This document shows, piece after piece, positions 6,795 to 14,946 of a DNA stretch of 19,729 nucleotides (position 1 is its first letter; each line of letters starts with the position of its first letter). Location: assembly GCA_964513975.1 (NCBI GenBank), contig CAZEON010000014.1:1-19729 (forward strand), written 5' to 3'. Below the pieces are notes generated by a model, which saw only the letters and a program-made list of their open reading frames with translations, made no database searches and was not told the origin of the DNA. The DNA comes from CAZVBV01 sp964513975. GTDB taxonomy: Bacteria > Patescibacteriota > Gracilibacteria > UBA4473. The translations under genes and the position numbers were made by a program.

Positions 6795-6895
6795 AATAGG
6801 TATTTTGTTTGCAATACGATTCCAGGCAAGCTGAAATGACTGTGTTTTTTTATATTTTTTTAAGATTTTTTAGGGAATACAAGACAGGACACAAG

Positions 6896-6923
6896 TTGAA
6901 CATTCCCCTTTTTTCCTTATAAT
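6896..6923 (+). promoter_or_regulatory. Promoter of guaA
   Basis: TTGAAC (6896-6901), a 16-nt spacer and a perfect TATAAT (6918-6923). The ATG of guaA is only 9 nt downstream and CCCCCC fills the gap, so the mRNA has no room for a Shine-Dalgarno site and is probably leaderless or nearly so. Confidence 0.75.
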
Positions 6924-6932
6924 CCCCCCATA

Positions 6933-8747
6933 ATGCACGAGAAAATCATCATCTTGGATTTCGGAGGACAATACGCGCATCTTATTGCGAGTAGGATTCG
7001 ACGATTGAATGTTCTGGCAGAGATTATGTCGCCAGACGAGGCAAACGCTGAGAATATGAGTGATGAGAAGATCAAAGGAATTATTCTTTCGGGAGGACCT
7101 CAAAGCGTTTTTTCCGAAGACTCCCCTTCTGCCGATCCAGCAATCTTTAAACTGGGAAAACCAGTATTGGGACTCTGCTATGGTCATCAATATTTTGCTC
7201 ATGCACTCGGAGGAACAGTGGCTCCAGGAATGACGGGGGAATTTGGACGATCTGAATTCACCCAAGACGAAAAATGCCCAATCTTCAAAGGGGTTCCTGC
7301 CGTTTCGACTGTCTGGATGAACCATGTGGATGCCGTTGAAGAATTTGCTCCAGGATTTGAGATTTGTGGAAGTACTCCTCATTGCACAACCGCTGCGGCA
7401 TGGGATAAGAATCGAAACTTTTTCTCTCTGCAATTTCACGGAGAAGTAACCCACACCGAATTTGGAGAACAAATGTTCAACAACTTCCTCGATATTTGCA
7501 AATGCTCACGAGATTGGGGTGTAGAGAAGTTTTTTGAAGAACAAGAGAAAAATTTGAAAGAAGTCGTCGGCAATAAAAACGTCTTCCTGTTTGTTTCAGG
7601 AGGCGTGGATTCGACAGTGTCGTTTGCGTTGTTAACGAAAATCTTTGGAGCGGACCGAGTAAAAGGTCTGTTTGTAGATACAGGCATGATGAGACACGGA
7701 GAAGTCGAGGAAGTCGAGACTTCTGTTCGAGCAATCGGCGCTGATCTCACAACATTAAGTGAGAGTGATTATTTTTTGGGAAAACTCAAAGGCGTCGCCG
7801 ATCCTGAGAAAAAAAGAGAAATCATCGGACATGCATTCCTTGATGTACAGAACAAATTCTTTACGGAACAAGATTTACATGAAAACTGGATCTTGGCACA
7901 GGGAACGATTTATCCCGATACGATTGAAACCGGTGGAACCAAACACGCATCGAAAATCAAAACCCATCATAATAGGGCCCCTGAGGTGCAGAAATTGATT
8001 GATGCGGGGAAGATCATAGAACCGATCAAAGAGCTCTACAAAGACGAGGTACGACGTCTGGGAGAACATCTCGGACTGCCGCATGACCTCGTGTGGCGAC
8101 ATCCGTTCCCTGGTCCGGGACTCGGAGTGAGGATTTTGTGCAGCGACGAAGAAATTGGAGATCCTGTTGTGAATAAGGTGTCCGGATTCACTCTGCAGGA
8201 AAACAAAAAACCATTCATTGTTTTGCCGATTAAATCCGTGGGAGTTCAAGGAGATTTCAGAACGTATAAACATCCTGCGATTATTACCAAGTTACCAGGA
8301 GAAAAGACATTGGATAATTTGGAGAAACATGCCACGCGTCTGATTAATCATTACAAAGATATTAATAGATGCATATTCCCGTTAGGACAAAACTTCACCG
8401 GGAACATCAAGCAGCGAAAGGTATGGAAAACTGACATGTCTGAAAAGCGAGTAGCATTGTTACAAAAGACCGATGATATTGTGACACGAACACTTCGCGA
8501 AATGGATCTGTATGAAAAAGTTTGGCAGTTCCCAACCGTACTGTTGCCAATTTCATTTAACAAAACCGGAAAAGAATCCATTGTTCTCCGACCGATTGAT
8601 TCGATCGATGCGATGAGCGCGAGTGTCGGAAAATTACCCTGGGAATTTTTTGAAAAAGTTGCAAACGAGATTTTGCAAGATACTGAAATTTCAGCCGTAT
8701 TCTTGGATGTCACGAGCAAACCCCCTGGAACGATTGAGTGGGAATAG
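6933..8747 (+). CDS. guaA: GMP synthase (glutamine-hydrolysing)
   Basis: 604 aa, longer than the usual 510-530. It converts XMP, glutamine and ATP into GMP. The class I amidotransferase domain (1 to about 190) has GLCYGHQ with nucleophile C82 and the triad partners H169 and E171 (FHGEV). The ATP pyrophosphatase domain has the P-loop SGGVDST at 222-228 and FVDTGMMRHGE. The dimerisation domain has RHPFPGPGLGVRIL and ends with the family's hallmark SKPPGTIEWE. The extra length seems spread over the second half and linker regions; longer GMP synthases of this type exist in other bacteria. TAG stop. A guanine deaminase gene 0.7 kb downstream acts on the same purine pool. Confidence 0.97.
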   Translation: MHEKIIILDFGGQYAHLIASRIRRLNVLAEIMSPDEANAENMSDEKIKGIILSGGPQSVFSEDSPSADPAIFKLGKPVLGLCYGHQYFAHALGGTVAPGMTGEFGRSEFTQDEKCPIFKGVPAVSTVWMNHVDAVEEFAPGFEICGSTPHCTTAAAWDKNRNFFSLQFHGEVTHTEFGEQMFNNFLDICKCSRDWGVEKFFEEQEKNLKEVVGNKNVFLFVSGGVDSTVSFALLTKIFGADRVKGLFVDTGMMRHGEVEEVETSVRAIGADLTTLSESDYFLGKLKGVADPEKKREIIGHAFLDVQNKFFTEQDLHENWILAQGTIYPDTIETGGTKHASKIKTHHNRAPEVQKLIDAGKIIEPIKELYKDEVRRLGEHLGLPHDLVWRHPFPGPGLGVRILCSDEEIGDPVVNKVSGFTLQENKKPFIVLPIKSVGVQGDFRTYKHPAIITKLPGEKTLDNLEKHATRLINHYKDINRCIFPLGQNFTGNIKQRKVWKTDMSEKRVALLQKTDDIVTRTLREMDLYEKVWQFPTVLLPISFNKTGKESIVLRPIDSIDAMSASVGKLPWEFFEKVANEILQDTEISAVFLDVTSKPPGTIEWE

Positions 8748-8805
8748 CATTGACAAATTTTTCTAATTATGCAAAGCTACTCTCGTTACTTTTTAATATA
8801 TAAAA

Positions 8806-9126
8806 ATGTCAGAAAAAAAAGAATCCGAAATTACCACTGTTGATGTCTTTAATGAAAAGATGTACCAACAGATGTCTCTACGTTTTAAAAATGGAAAATT
8901 TGGAGTTAAAGAATTAAATAAAATTGAAACAAATATTGATATTGTTATAAAAAATGTTCAACACGAGGTTATAAGTATATGGAAAAACCAATCTGAAATA
9001 ATCGAACAAACTGGGGATAAAGAATTTAAAATAACCAATGAAATCTTAAGAGCAGCTTATCTACAAGCTGTTAAAAGAATAAAAGAAGATATCGCAGAGA
9101 AGACTGAAACTGTTTCAGAGCAGTAA
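8806..9126 (+). CDS. Hypothetical protein, small and mostly helical
   Basis: 106 aa, charged and predicted mostly alpha-helical from composition, without signal peptide, membrane segment or motif that I recognise. AT-rich coding sequence compared with guaA. The ATG is preceded at 8 nt by TTTAAT (8792-8797), the same spacing and hexamer as upstream of the gene at 19704. The next gene starts directly after its stop (TAAATG), so the two form a pair, probably co-translated. Confidence 0.65.
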   Translation: MSEKKESEITTVDVFNEKMYQQMSLRFKNGKFGVKELNKIETNIDIVIKNVQHEVISIWKNQSEIIEQTGDKEFKITNEILRAAYLQAVKRIKEDIAEKTETVSEQ

Positions 9127-9330
9127 ATGGAAAACCTAAATAATTTTGCCGAAAACGATTGGAATACTTTTAAGCTCTGGGTGAAAAATCCTAGTATTCT
9201 TTATCAATTCAAAGGAGACATACAAGCCGCTCGTATATATTTTTATGAATGTATTCTTGGAAAAAAGTGTCCTATAAAATCAGGAGTTGAAAAAGAACTC
9301 TCTGTCATTGAAACTGGACAAGAAAACTAA
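9127..9330 (+). CDS. Hypothetical protein, second of a pair
   Basis: 67 aa, starting on the base after the stop of the preceding gene. Contains an aromatic segment NDWNTFKLWVKNPSILYQF and a helix AARIYFYECILGKKCP with two Cys. No known family recognised. The tight pairing of two small AT-rich genes could suggest a toxin-antitoxin-like or partner arrangement, but nothing in either sequence supports a particular class. Confidence 0.6.
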   Translation: MENLNNFAENDWNTFKLWVKNPSILYQFKGDIQAARIYFYECILGKKCPIKSGVEKELSVIETGQEN

Positions 9331-9362
9331 TCTTCCCTTCCCCCTTCAAATCTGAAATAATA

Positions 9363-9392
9363 TAGACACTTAATAAATGTCTTTTGTACTAT
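9363..9392 (+). promoter_or_regulatory. Possible promoter of the guanine deaminase gene
   Basis: TAGACA (9363-9368, five of six with TTGACA), an 18-nt spacer and TACTAT (9387-9392). This gives a leader of roughly 15 nt without a Shine-Dalgarno site. Confidence 0.4.
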
Positions 9393-9413
9393 TAAAAAAC
9401 AACCCATTCTCTT

Positions 9414-9887
9414 ATGAACATCTCAAAATTTATGCACGAGGCGATTGATCTTTCGCGACAAAAAATGAACGAAAATGCGGGCGGTCCTTTTGGCGCTGTT
9501 ATTGTGAAAAATGGAGAAATTGTGGGAAAAGGATGGAACAACGTCACCAGTCACAACGATCCGACTGCCCATGCTGAAATTTCAGCGATTCGAGATGCGT
9601 GTCAAAATCTGAATACTTTTGATCTCACCGATTGTGAAATCTTCACAAGCTGTGAACCCTGCCCGATGTGTTTTGGGGCAATCCAATGGGCGCGAATTGG
9701 AAAAATATGGTATGCCAACACGGCTCAAGATGCGAATGACGTGGCAGGATTTGATGATGATAATTTCTACGCAGAATTTCAGAAACCGATAACTGAACGA
9801 ACCATTCCCTTTGAACAAATTGGACAAGAAGAAGCGATAAAAGTCTTTGAAGAATGGCGAGATAAAACTGATAAAATTGAATACTAA
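9414..9887 (+). CDS. guaD: Guanine deaminase (cytidine-deaminase fold)
   Basis: 157 aa, the length of Bacillus subtilis GuaD. It deaminates guanine to xanthine. Zinc site: H53 with catalytic E55 in HAEISAIR, then C83 and C86 in EPCPMCFGAI. GGPFGAVIVKNGE (23-35), NNVTSHNDPTAHAE (42-55), the AGFDDDNFYAE stretch and the ERTIPF segment all match the guanine deaminase subgroup rather than tRNA adenosine deaminases. The stop overlaps the next gene's start by one base (TAATG). Together with guaA it touches both synthesis and breakdown of guanine compounds, though the two genes have separate promoters. Confidence 0.93.
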   Translation: MNISKFMHEAIDLSRQKMNENAGGPFGAVIVKNGEIVGKGWNNVTSHNDPTAHAEISAIRDACQNLNTFDLTDCEIFTSCEPCPMCFGAIQWARIGKIWYANTAQDANDVAGFDDDNFYAEFQKPITERTIPFEQIGQEEAIKVFEEWRDKTDKIEY

Positions 9888-10525
9888 TGTTTAAAGCCAT
9901 TCTCTTCGACAACGATGGCATTCTCATGGATACCGAGAAGCTCTATTTCTATGCCTGTCGAGATACGTTGGCAGAGGAGGGATTCACGTATACGGAAGAA
10001 ATGTACGCGCACTACACACTCTATAATAACCGTGGCGCACGAGACTATCTCATGGAAGAGCAAGGGTATGATTTGGAACGAGCGAAGGAAGTGCACCGCC
10101 GATGGCTCGATAAATATATAGAACTTTCGCGCACCGACACGAAGCTATTCCCTGAGACGATGGAAGTTTTAGAGGCTCTTAATGGAAAATTTCAACTCGG
10201 GCTGGTAACAGGGTCAAAGGAAGCAGAGATGGATATTAAATTTGAGCACACGGGCATCAGAGATTTCTTTGACGTCTATACTCCTCGAGAAGATTACAAA
10301 CATTCCAAACCATTCCCCGATCCTTATCTGCGAACAGCGAAGAAGCTGGAACTCAAACCGGAAGAATGTCTGGTTATCGAAGACTCCCCTCGTGGAGCAA
10401 TAGCCGCGAAGGCGGCAGGCATGACGTGTTTTATTATTCCAAATGGACTCACGAAGAATTTAAAATTCCCTGAGGTTGATCGTAAACTAGAAAGCCTAAG
10501 TGAACTGTTAAAAATACTTCTCTAA
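9887..10525 (+). CDS. HAD-superfamily hydrolase, beta-phosphoglucomutase-like
   Basis: 212 aa. The HAD motifs are complete: DNDG at 8-11 with nucleophile D8 and acid/base D10, VTGS at 107-110 (T108), K141 in SKPFPDPYL, and IEDSPRG at 164-170 (E165, D166). A helical cap lies between about residues 15 and 80, as in subfamily I enzymes such as beta-phosphoglucomutase and small phosphatases. Likely a phosphatase acting on sugar phosphates or nucleotides; because it is translationally coupled to guanine deaminase (TAATG overlap), a nucleotide or damaged-base phosphate is a possible substrate, but this is inference. Confidence 0.9.
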   Translation: MFKAILFDNDGILMDTEKLYFYACRDTLAEEGFTYTEEMYAHYTLYNNRGARDYLMEEQGYDLERAKEVHRRWLDKYIELSRTDTKLFPETMEVLEALNGKFQLGLVTGSKEAEMDIKFEHTGIRDFFDVYTPREDYKHSKPFPDPYLRTAKKLELKPEECLVIEDSPRGAIAAKAAGMTCFIIPNGLTKNLKFPEVDRKLESLSELLKILL

Positions 10526-10528
10526 ATC

Positions 10529-10550
10529 GGCAATCGAAAATTGAAAATTG
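10529..10550. repeat. AT-rich repeat, copy 2
   Basis: Shares GAAAATTGAAAATTG (10536-10550) exactly with 3122-3136. It lies between the convergent HAD and EamA genes. Confidence 0.6.
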
Positions 10551-10552
10551 TC

Positions 10553-11434
10553 TTAGCTTCCCATCAACTTCAATCCCACAAGTCCGACCAAGATCACGAG
10601 CACCCAGAACCATTGTGCACGGATGAGTTTTTCACCGTATAAGAAATGCGCAATAATAATCGATACCAAGATTCCTCCCGCCCCAATTGCATTCACAATT
10701 CCCATTGGACCGATCGTAACAGCATAAGCAAAAGCCCCTGTTCCAATCAGTGTTGGCCATGAAACGAGCGTAATGGTTCCAAATTCTTTCCATGAGATAC
10801 AAGCAATCTTTTTTTGCCCTATCCCCGAACGAATAATCCCAAATAAAAGTGCGAATACGCCAATCAGTGTTTCCCATACATAGGCTGAGAGAAATGGGTC
10901 TACTTCTCTCGACAACTTGCTCATAAAATAAAATGAAAATCCCGCGAGTATTGCTGACAGGAAAGTAATAATAACTCCTTTCGTTACATTATTATCGAGA
11001 TGTGCAAATTCGTTTTTTTGCATCGCAAGACATCCTCCCGCTGCCAAGATAAGTGCCACAAAAAAGAGTTCATTCCACAACGGAATTTCTCCGAAAAATA
11101 TAAATCCAAGAACAAACACAATTATCACACTGAAGAGCCTTCCAAACACCGTTTTGATGCCCACTGGTAAAAATTTAATAGCCCATAGACTCAGCGCCAA
11201 TCCTGCCGCTCCTGTGGCTCCTGCAATAAGAAACTCAATAATAACCTGAGTGTTCTGTAATGAAGCGAAACTTTCTCGTGAAGCGAGAAACAAAAGTGGA
11301 GTCATCGTAACGGCCAGCGATAAGTTTCGATATATCGAAATCGACAATCCATCATGTTTCCGCGCATGGTGAGAGATGAGCGTTCCTTGAACGGAATACG
11401 CAATCATCGCCAGAACCGCCAAGAGGAAAAACAT
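10553..11434 (-). CDS. EamA/DMT-family transporter
   Basis: 293 aa with about ten hydrophobic segments in two EamA-like halves (residues 1 to about 138 and 150 to 293), typical of drug/metabolite transporters in the inner membrane. It starts with FFLLAVLAMIAYSVQGTLIS and ends with a transmembrane helix and short tail. The second half has AIGAGGILVSIIIAHFLYGE, the usual GE-containing loop before the last helix. The substrate cannot be told from sequence. It lies 15 nt after the nucleotidyltransferase gene on the same strand, so the two are probably one operon. Confidence 0.88.
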   Translation of the reverse strand: MFFLLAVLAMIAYSVQGTLISHHARKHDGLSISIYRNLSLAVTMTPLLFLASRESFASLQNTQVIIEFLIAGATGAAGLALSLWAIKFLPVGIKTVFGRLFSVIIVFVLGFIFFGEIPLWNELFFVALILAAGGCLAMQKNEFAHLDNNVTKGVIITFLSAILAGFSFYFMSKLSREVDPFLSAYVWETLIGVFALLFGIIRSGIGQKKIACISWKEFGTITLVSWPTLIGTGAFAYAVTIGPMGIVNAIGAGGILVSIIIAHFLYGEKLIRAQWFWVLVILVGLVGLKLMGS

Positions 11435-11449
11435 CGTGCGGGAAGTCTA

Positions 11450-12046
11450 TTAGCTTTGGGAAAAATGTCGATTCTTTGGCTCGGGATGAAATCGCAATTC
11501 ATCGTCGGTAAGAATTATCACCGCGTCTTTTTTTTTAAAGTCGGGGTTCTTTTTTATTTTTGAAATTTGAAGTGGCGCGAGAATTTTATCAGACCACGAT
11601 CGCAGTTTTTGAGAATACGAATGTCCTTCTGTTTCTTCGATTGCAAATCGCTCTCCAAACGCCTTCACCCACTCTTCGTTCGCATGCACGAAAGCCTGAT
11701 AAACCCCATCAGGATCATATAAAGGAGTATTGTGTGTAAATAGTTTTGATGAATACAAATCTTGTTCAATGATTTCTAATTGATGATCAGCAATGAAATG
11801 ATTTGGGCAAATCATTCTCTTGTGGTGGTGTGGTTTTGCCAATTGGTTACACATCTTCAAAACAAGGAATGTGAAAAATCGAGCGGTCCAGATCTGCCCT
11901 GATTTCGCAATGATAAAAAAATCGATGTCCGAAGCGTCAGTCCCTCTCCCCTCTGCAACACTCCCCGACAAAAAAATCGCTCGAACCCCAGGACAACGCC
12001 CACAAATCTGCGCCCAGCGGTGTGCCTTCTTTTCTAAAGATTCCAT
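11450..12046 (-). CDS. Nucleotidyltransferase-domain protein
   Basis: 198 aa. Pol-beta-type nucleotidyltransferase signature: LSGSVAEGRGTDASDIDFF (26-44) with the metal-binding D40 and D42. The remainder, including KPHHHKRMICPNHF, is helical and without a recognised domain. Related stand-alone proteins include MNT-type antitoxin nucleotidyltransferases and uncharacterised archaeal/CPR proteins; no HEPN partner gene is adjacent, so the MNT-HEPN pairing is not supported here. TATAAT lies 8 nt before the ATG. Co-directional with the EamA gene 15 nt downstream. Confidence 0.82.
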   Translation of the reverse strand: MESLEKKAHRWAQICGRCPGVRAIFLSGSVAEGRGTDASDIDFFIIAKSGQIWTARFFTFLVLKMCNQLAKPHHHKRMICPNHFIADHQLEIIEQDLYSSKLFTHNTPLYDPDGVYQAFVHANEEWVKAFGERFAIEETEGHSYSQKLRSWSDKILAPLQISKIKKNPDFKKKDAVIILTDDELRFHPEPKNRHFSQS

Positions 12047-12054
12047 ACATAAAG

Positions 12055-12060
12055 ATTATA
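12055..12060 (-). promoter_or_regulatory. -10 box for the nucleotidyltransferase gene
   Basis: A perfect TATAAT on the minus strand, 8 nt before the start codon. The -35 region would fall in the edge of the 12071 repeat and is poor. Confidence 0.6.
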
Positions 12061-12070
12061 CACTTTTCCC

Positions 12071-12153
12071 GTCATTGCGAGGAACGAAGTGACGTGGCAA
12101 TCTCCTTGCATACAGAAAAATCGGAAGTAGATTGCTTCGCCTTGCTCGCAATG
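12071..12153. repeat. GTCATTGCGAGG palindromic repeat
   Basis: Composite inverted repeat: CATTGCGAG (12073-12081) pairs with CTCGCAATG (12145-12153), and GCAATC (12097-12102) with GATTGC (12130-12135). Elements with this GTCATTGCGAGG..GGCAATCTCC sequence are known dispersed repeats in many bacterial genomes. It separates the peptidase and nucleotidyltransferase genes. Confidence 0.85.
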
Positions 12154-12164
12154 ATGCGATTGTT

Positions 12165-12980
12165 TTAGTTCAACTCCAATAGCGTCGCATCCCATACCAA
12201 TGTCTTCCCCGCGATAAATTCTGCTGAGACTTTTTCGTTTATTTGGAACTCTTTCCCTTCAAATACCTGCTCCTTAAAGAAGTCATATTTCTCTCTCAGC
12301 ACGTCTGAGCTTTCACCAAGATATCGAAACTTCTCTCCGTGCATTCTGTAGAACAAAAAGCTTTCTGCAAAATCCTCGAAGCAATTTGTCATAGCGTATC
12401 CAGAAACAAAATCTTTTGGGACAACATTGTTCTTTTTGGTGTCAGAAGTTTTCCACGAAAGAGAATAAAAATCTACACTCGGATCATCTTTAAAAAACGT
12501 CTTTGTCTTGTCTGTAAATGCGCTCGCCCCTCCATTAATACTCGTGAGACCTCCCAGATCAATCACATGTCCAAGCTCGTGAATCAACACTGAAACCATT
12601 TCGTCATCGGTGGAAATTGAATCAGTGTGAAGGATTATCTTTTTACTATTCGCCATTCCCCGAGAGACATGTTTTTGATTTTTAATAACAAGGTCTTTGA
12701 GGATATTAATCTGCTCTGGTTGAAATGATGACAATACTTTCTTCACATTTTGTTTTACTTTGAGTAACGCAATCCGATCTTCTCTCGTCTTTTGAAATTT
12801 CTGTGCAGAAAAATGTCCTTCCCAGTTCGGCAGAGAAACCGAAGGGAAAGGTCTGGTTCGTATTACACGAAGCCTTTGTCTGACAGACATTTGGACAGGG
12901 GCCGCCATATGCATCTCTACCGGCATTTCTGCTGGTGTCGTCAACGCAATGAGTCCAAGAAAAAGTGTAATAAAAAACAT
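12165..12980 (-). CDS. Secreted HExxH zinc metallopeptidase
   Basis: 271 aa. The N-terminus (FFITLFLGLIALTTPA) is a signal peptide or membrane anchor with a plausible cleavage site near residue 17. HELGH at 134-138 (in VSVLIHELGHVIDLGG) gives two zinc-binding His and the catalytic Glu135. VSGYAMTNCFEDFAESFLFY (192-211) fits the gluzincin helix carrying the third ligand, E202 or E206. Residues 40-125 form an N-terminal region of unknown fold. The family is one of putative exported metallopeptidases; the substrate is unknown. GATAAT lies 9 nt before the ATG. Separated from the next gene by a palindromic repeat. Confidence 0.85.
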   Translation of the reverse strand: MFFITLFLGLIALTTPAEMPVEMHMAAPVQMSVRQRLRVIRTRPFPSVSLPNWEGHFSAQKFQKTREDRIALLKVKQNVKKVLSSFQPEQINILKDLVIKNQKHVSRGMANSKKIILHTDSISTDDEMVSVLIHELGHVIDLGGLTSINGGASAFTDKTKTFFKDDPSVDFYSLSWKTSDTKKNNVVPKDFVSGYAMTNCFEDFAESFLFYRMHGEKFRYLGESSDVLREKYDFFKEQVFEGKEFQINEKVSAEFIAGKTLVWDATLLELN

Positions 12981-12989
12981 ACGGGGTGA

Positions 12990-12995
12990 ATTATC
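12990..12995 (-). promoter_or_regulatory. -10 box for the metallopeptidase gene
   Basis: GATAAT on the minus strand, 9 nt before the start codon, the same distance as at guaA and the asparaginase gene. No good -35 is visible. Confidence 0.45.
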
Positions 12996-13105
12996 ATCCT
13001 TTGTGTGTATGTTTGTTTTTGTAGAGTGTTTTTAGACTGTTTTTATTTAAATGTCAAGCCCCATATTTAATGTAAAGGATAACTTCCTTTCTTTTTCCAA
13101 TATAC

Positions 13106-13121
13106 TCTAACCCGGGTTAGA
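13106..13121. repeat. Perfect palindrome after thrS
   Basis: TCTAACCCGGGTTAGA, a perfect 16-bp palindrome just past the thrS stop. It is the closed form of the insert found inside ribE at 1813-1856. Confidence 0.8.
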
Positions 13122-13129
13122 AGAAAATA

Positions 13130-14911
13130 TTACAAAAGTTCTAACAATTCCGCCACTTTCATTTTCTGATCTTTCGCTTCTCCGTACTTTCGTATGGTGA
13201 GATTCTTATTCTTCACCTCTTCATCACCAATGATAATTGCAAATGGAATTTTTTGAGTCTGTGCATTTCGAATTCGTTTTCCAAGTGTATCATTCGCTTC
13301 ATGCAACTCAACACGACCGGCAGCTTTTCTAATTTCTGCATATACCTCCTCTGCGAATTTTAAATGTTCATCTGACACTGGCAAAATATGAACTTGCACG
13401 GGTGCTAACCACGCGGGAAAAGCGCCTGCATAATGTTCAATCAAAATCCCCATAAATCGCTCCAAACTTCCAAGCAGCGCTCGATGTATCACAAAAGGAC
13501 GCTCTTCTTCTCCTTTTTCATTTATATACGTCATATCAAATCGTGTCGGAAGATTGAAATCAAATTGAATAGTCGATAACTGCCATTTCCGCCCCAAACA
13601 ATCTTTCACTTTAAAATCCATCTTCGGACCATAAAAGGCGGCTTCCCCTTTCTCTTCAATGTAAGGGATGTTCTTTTCCTTTAGTACTTTTTTTATTGAA
13701 GCTTCTGCCATATCCCAATCTTTATCTTCTCCAAGATATTTTTCACTTTTCGGATCGCGCAAAGAAGCATGCACTTCAATTTCCATACCAAATGTTTCAT
13801 GTAATACAAACCATCCGAAGTCTAAAATATCTTTCATTTCATCTTCAATCTGAGTACTCCGACAAATAATATGGGCATCATCTTGGGTAAATCCTCGCAC
13901 CCGAGTAAGCCCTCCTAATTCTCCTTTTTGCTCATACCGATACACCGTCCCAAATTCATAATATCGCAAGGGTAAATCTCTATAAGAATGAAGATCATCA
14001 TTATAAATCGCCATATGAAACGGACAATTCATGGGCTTCAAAAGATATATTTCACTTTCGCTCACCGTTCTCTTATCTTGATAGTCTGCTAGAGATTGTC
14101 CTACTTGAATGGGCGGAAACATAGAATCATTATAAAATCCCCAATGCCCTGATTTTTCCCAGAGTGCCTTTTTTCCAATATGCGGTGTATATAAAGGTTG
14201 ATAACCTCTCTTCATTTGTTCTTCTTCGAACCAACGTCTGAGTTGTGTAAGAATCATCGCTCCTTTTGATTTCCACAAAGGCAACCCACTTCCAACGTTT
14301 GGATCAATTGTATAAAGCCCCAATTCTTTTCCTAACTTTCGATGATCTCTTTTCTTCGCTTCTTCTAAAAATTCTAAATATTGATCAAGCTCTTCTTTTG
14401 TTTTGTAAGCCACCCCATAAATTCGAGTCAACATTTGTTTTGTTTCATCCCCTCTCCAATACGCTCCCGCTACTTTCATAAGTTTGAAAACTCCTAATTC
14501 TCCCGTAGACGAAAGATGCGGTCCTGCACAAATATCTCGGTATACAACCCGTCCTGATTCATCGACCAAATCATACGCTGAGATAGCTTCTCCTTTCTCC
14601 ACAATCCCATCAATCAGTTCTATTTTGTACGGATCATTTGCCCATTCTTTTCGCGCCTCTTTTTCAGTAAACATCTTTTTCTCAATCTTAAAGTTCTTGT
14701 TTACGAGCCATCGCATCTTTTTTTCAATCGCTTTAAACTCATTCTCTGACAAGGATTCCTCACCGAGATCGAAATCTTGGTAGAACATATCGTCCGTCCA
14801 TGGTCCCACTCCGAGTTTGATGTCCGGATGGATCATTTTCACGGCCGCGGTCATCACATGAGAACCAGTGTGTCGTCGGCATATTTCGAGATTAGAATTT
14901 TTGTCGCACAT
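13130..14911 (-). CDS. thrS: Threonyl-tRNA synthetase lacking the TGS domain
   Basis: 593 aa; E. coli ThrRS is 642. The protein begins directly at the editing domain: HTGSH (H14, H18) with C128 and H132 of DICAGPH, the hydrolytic site that clears seryl-tRNA. The catalytic core has zinc ligands C296 (MNCPFH), H347 (TQDDAHIIC) and H476 (IHRALLGSLERF), plus the motif 2 region RYEQKGELGGLTRVRGF. The C-terminal anticodon-binding domain follows from about 500. The missing N-terminal TGS domain is not hidden by a frameshift: an in-frame TAA lies at 14951-14953 and the region upstream is a regulatory leader. The ATG at 14911 lies 12 nt beyond the terminator U tract, with no Shine-Dalgarno site. Probably controlled by threonine-dependent attenuation. 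Confidence 0.96.
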   Translation of the reverse strand: MCDKNSNLEICRRHTGSHVMTAAVKMIHPDIKLGVGPWTDDMFYQDFDLGEESLSENEFKAIEKKMRWLVNKNFKIEKKMFTEKEARKEWANDPYKIELIDGIVEKGEAISAYDLVDESGRVVYRDICAGPHLSSTGELGVFKLMKVAGAYWRGDETKQMLTRIYGVAYKTKEELDQYLEFLEEAKKRDHRKLGKELGLYTIDPNVGSGLPLWKSKGAMILTQLRRWFEEEQMKRGYQPLYTPHIGKKALWEKSGHWGFYNDSMFPPIQVGQSLADYQDKRTVSESEIYLLKPMNCPFHMAIYNDDLHSYRDLPLRYYEFGTVYRYEQKGELGGLTRVRGFTQDDAHIICRSTQIEDEMKDILDFGWFVLHETFGMEIEVHASLRDPKSEKYLGEDKDWDMAEASIKKVLKEKNIPYIEEKGEAAFYGPKMDFKVKDCLGRKWQLSTIQFDFNLPTRFDMTYINEKGEEERPFVIHRALLGSLERFMGILIEHYAGAFPAWLAPVQVHILPVSDEHLKFAEEVYAEIRKAAGRVELHEANDTLGKRIRNAQTQKIPFAIIIGDEEVKNKNLTIRKYGEAKDQKMKVAELLELL

Positions 14912-14923
14912 AGAATGGGTTTT

Positions 14924-14946
14924 AAAAAATCTCCGCGCGGGAGACC
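14924..14946 (-). terminator. Attenuator (intrinsic terminator) in the thrS leader
   Basis: RNA stem UCUCC (14944-14940) pairs with GGAGA (14934-14930) around loop CGCGC, extended by two G-U pairs to seven, followed by six U (14929-14924). It ends 12 nt before the thrS start codon. Its 5' arm is also the 3' arm of the antiterminator. Confidence 0.8.

Larger units (their letters stand above)
6412..6796. mobile_element. Possible repeat-bounded unit carrying a GIY-YIG gene
   Basis: About 385 bp bounded by inverted ends: TTGTCATTCCGAC at 6412-6424 and its inverted partner at 6784-6796 (TTGTCATTTCGAC on the minus strand), matching at 12 of 13. Each end element points its inner edge (GGAGGAATCCCTT on the left, GGAGAAACCCCTT on the right) straight at the gene. 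The coding region begins and ends at those edges, leaving almost no other DNA inside. This looks like a mobile unit with inverted termini, but no target duplication is seen and mobility is inference. Confidence 0.5.

Noticed and set aside
11450..12046. MNT-HEPN toxin-antitoxin pair
   Set aside because: The nucleotidyltransferase is followed by a membrane transporter and preceded by a peptidase; no HEPN gene is adjacent.
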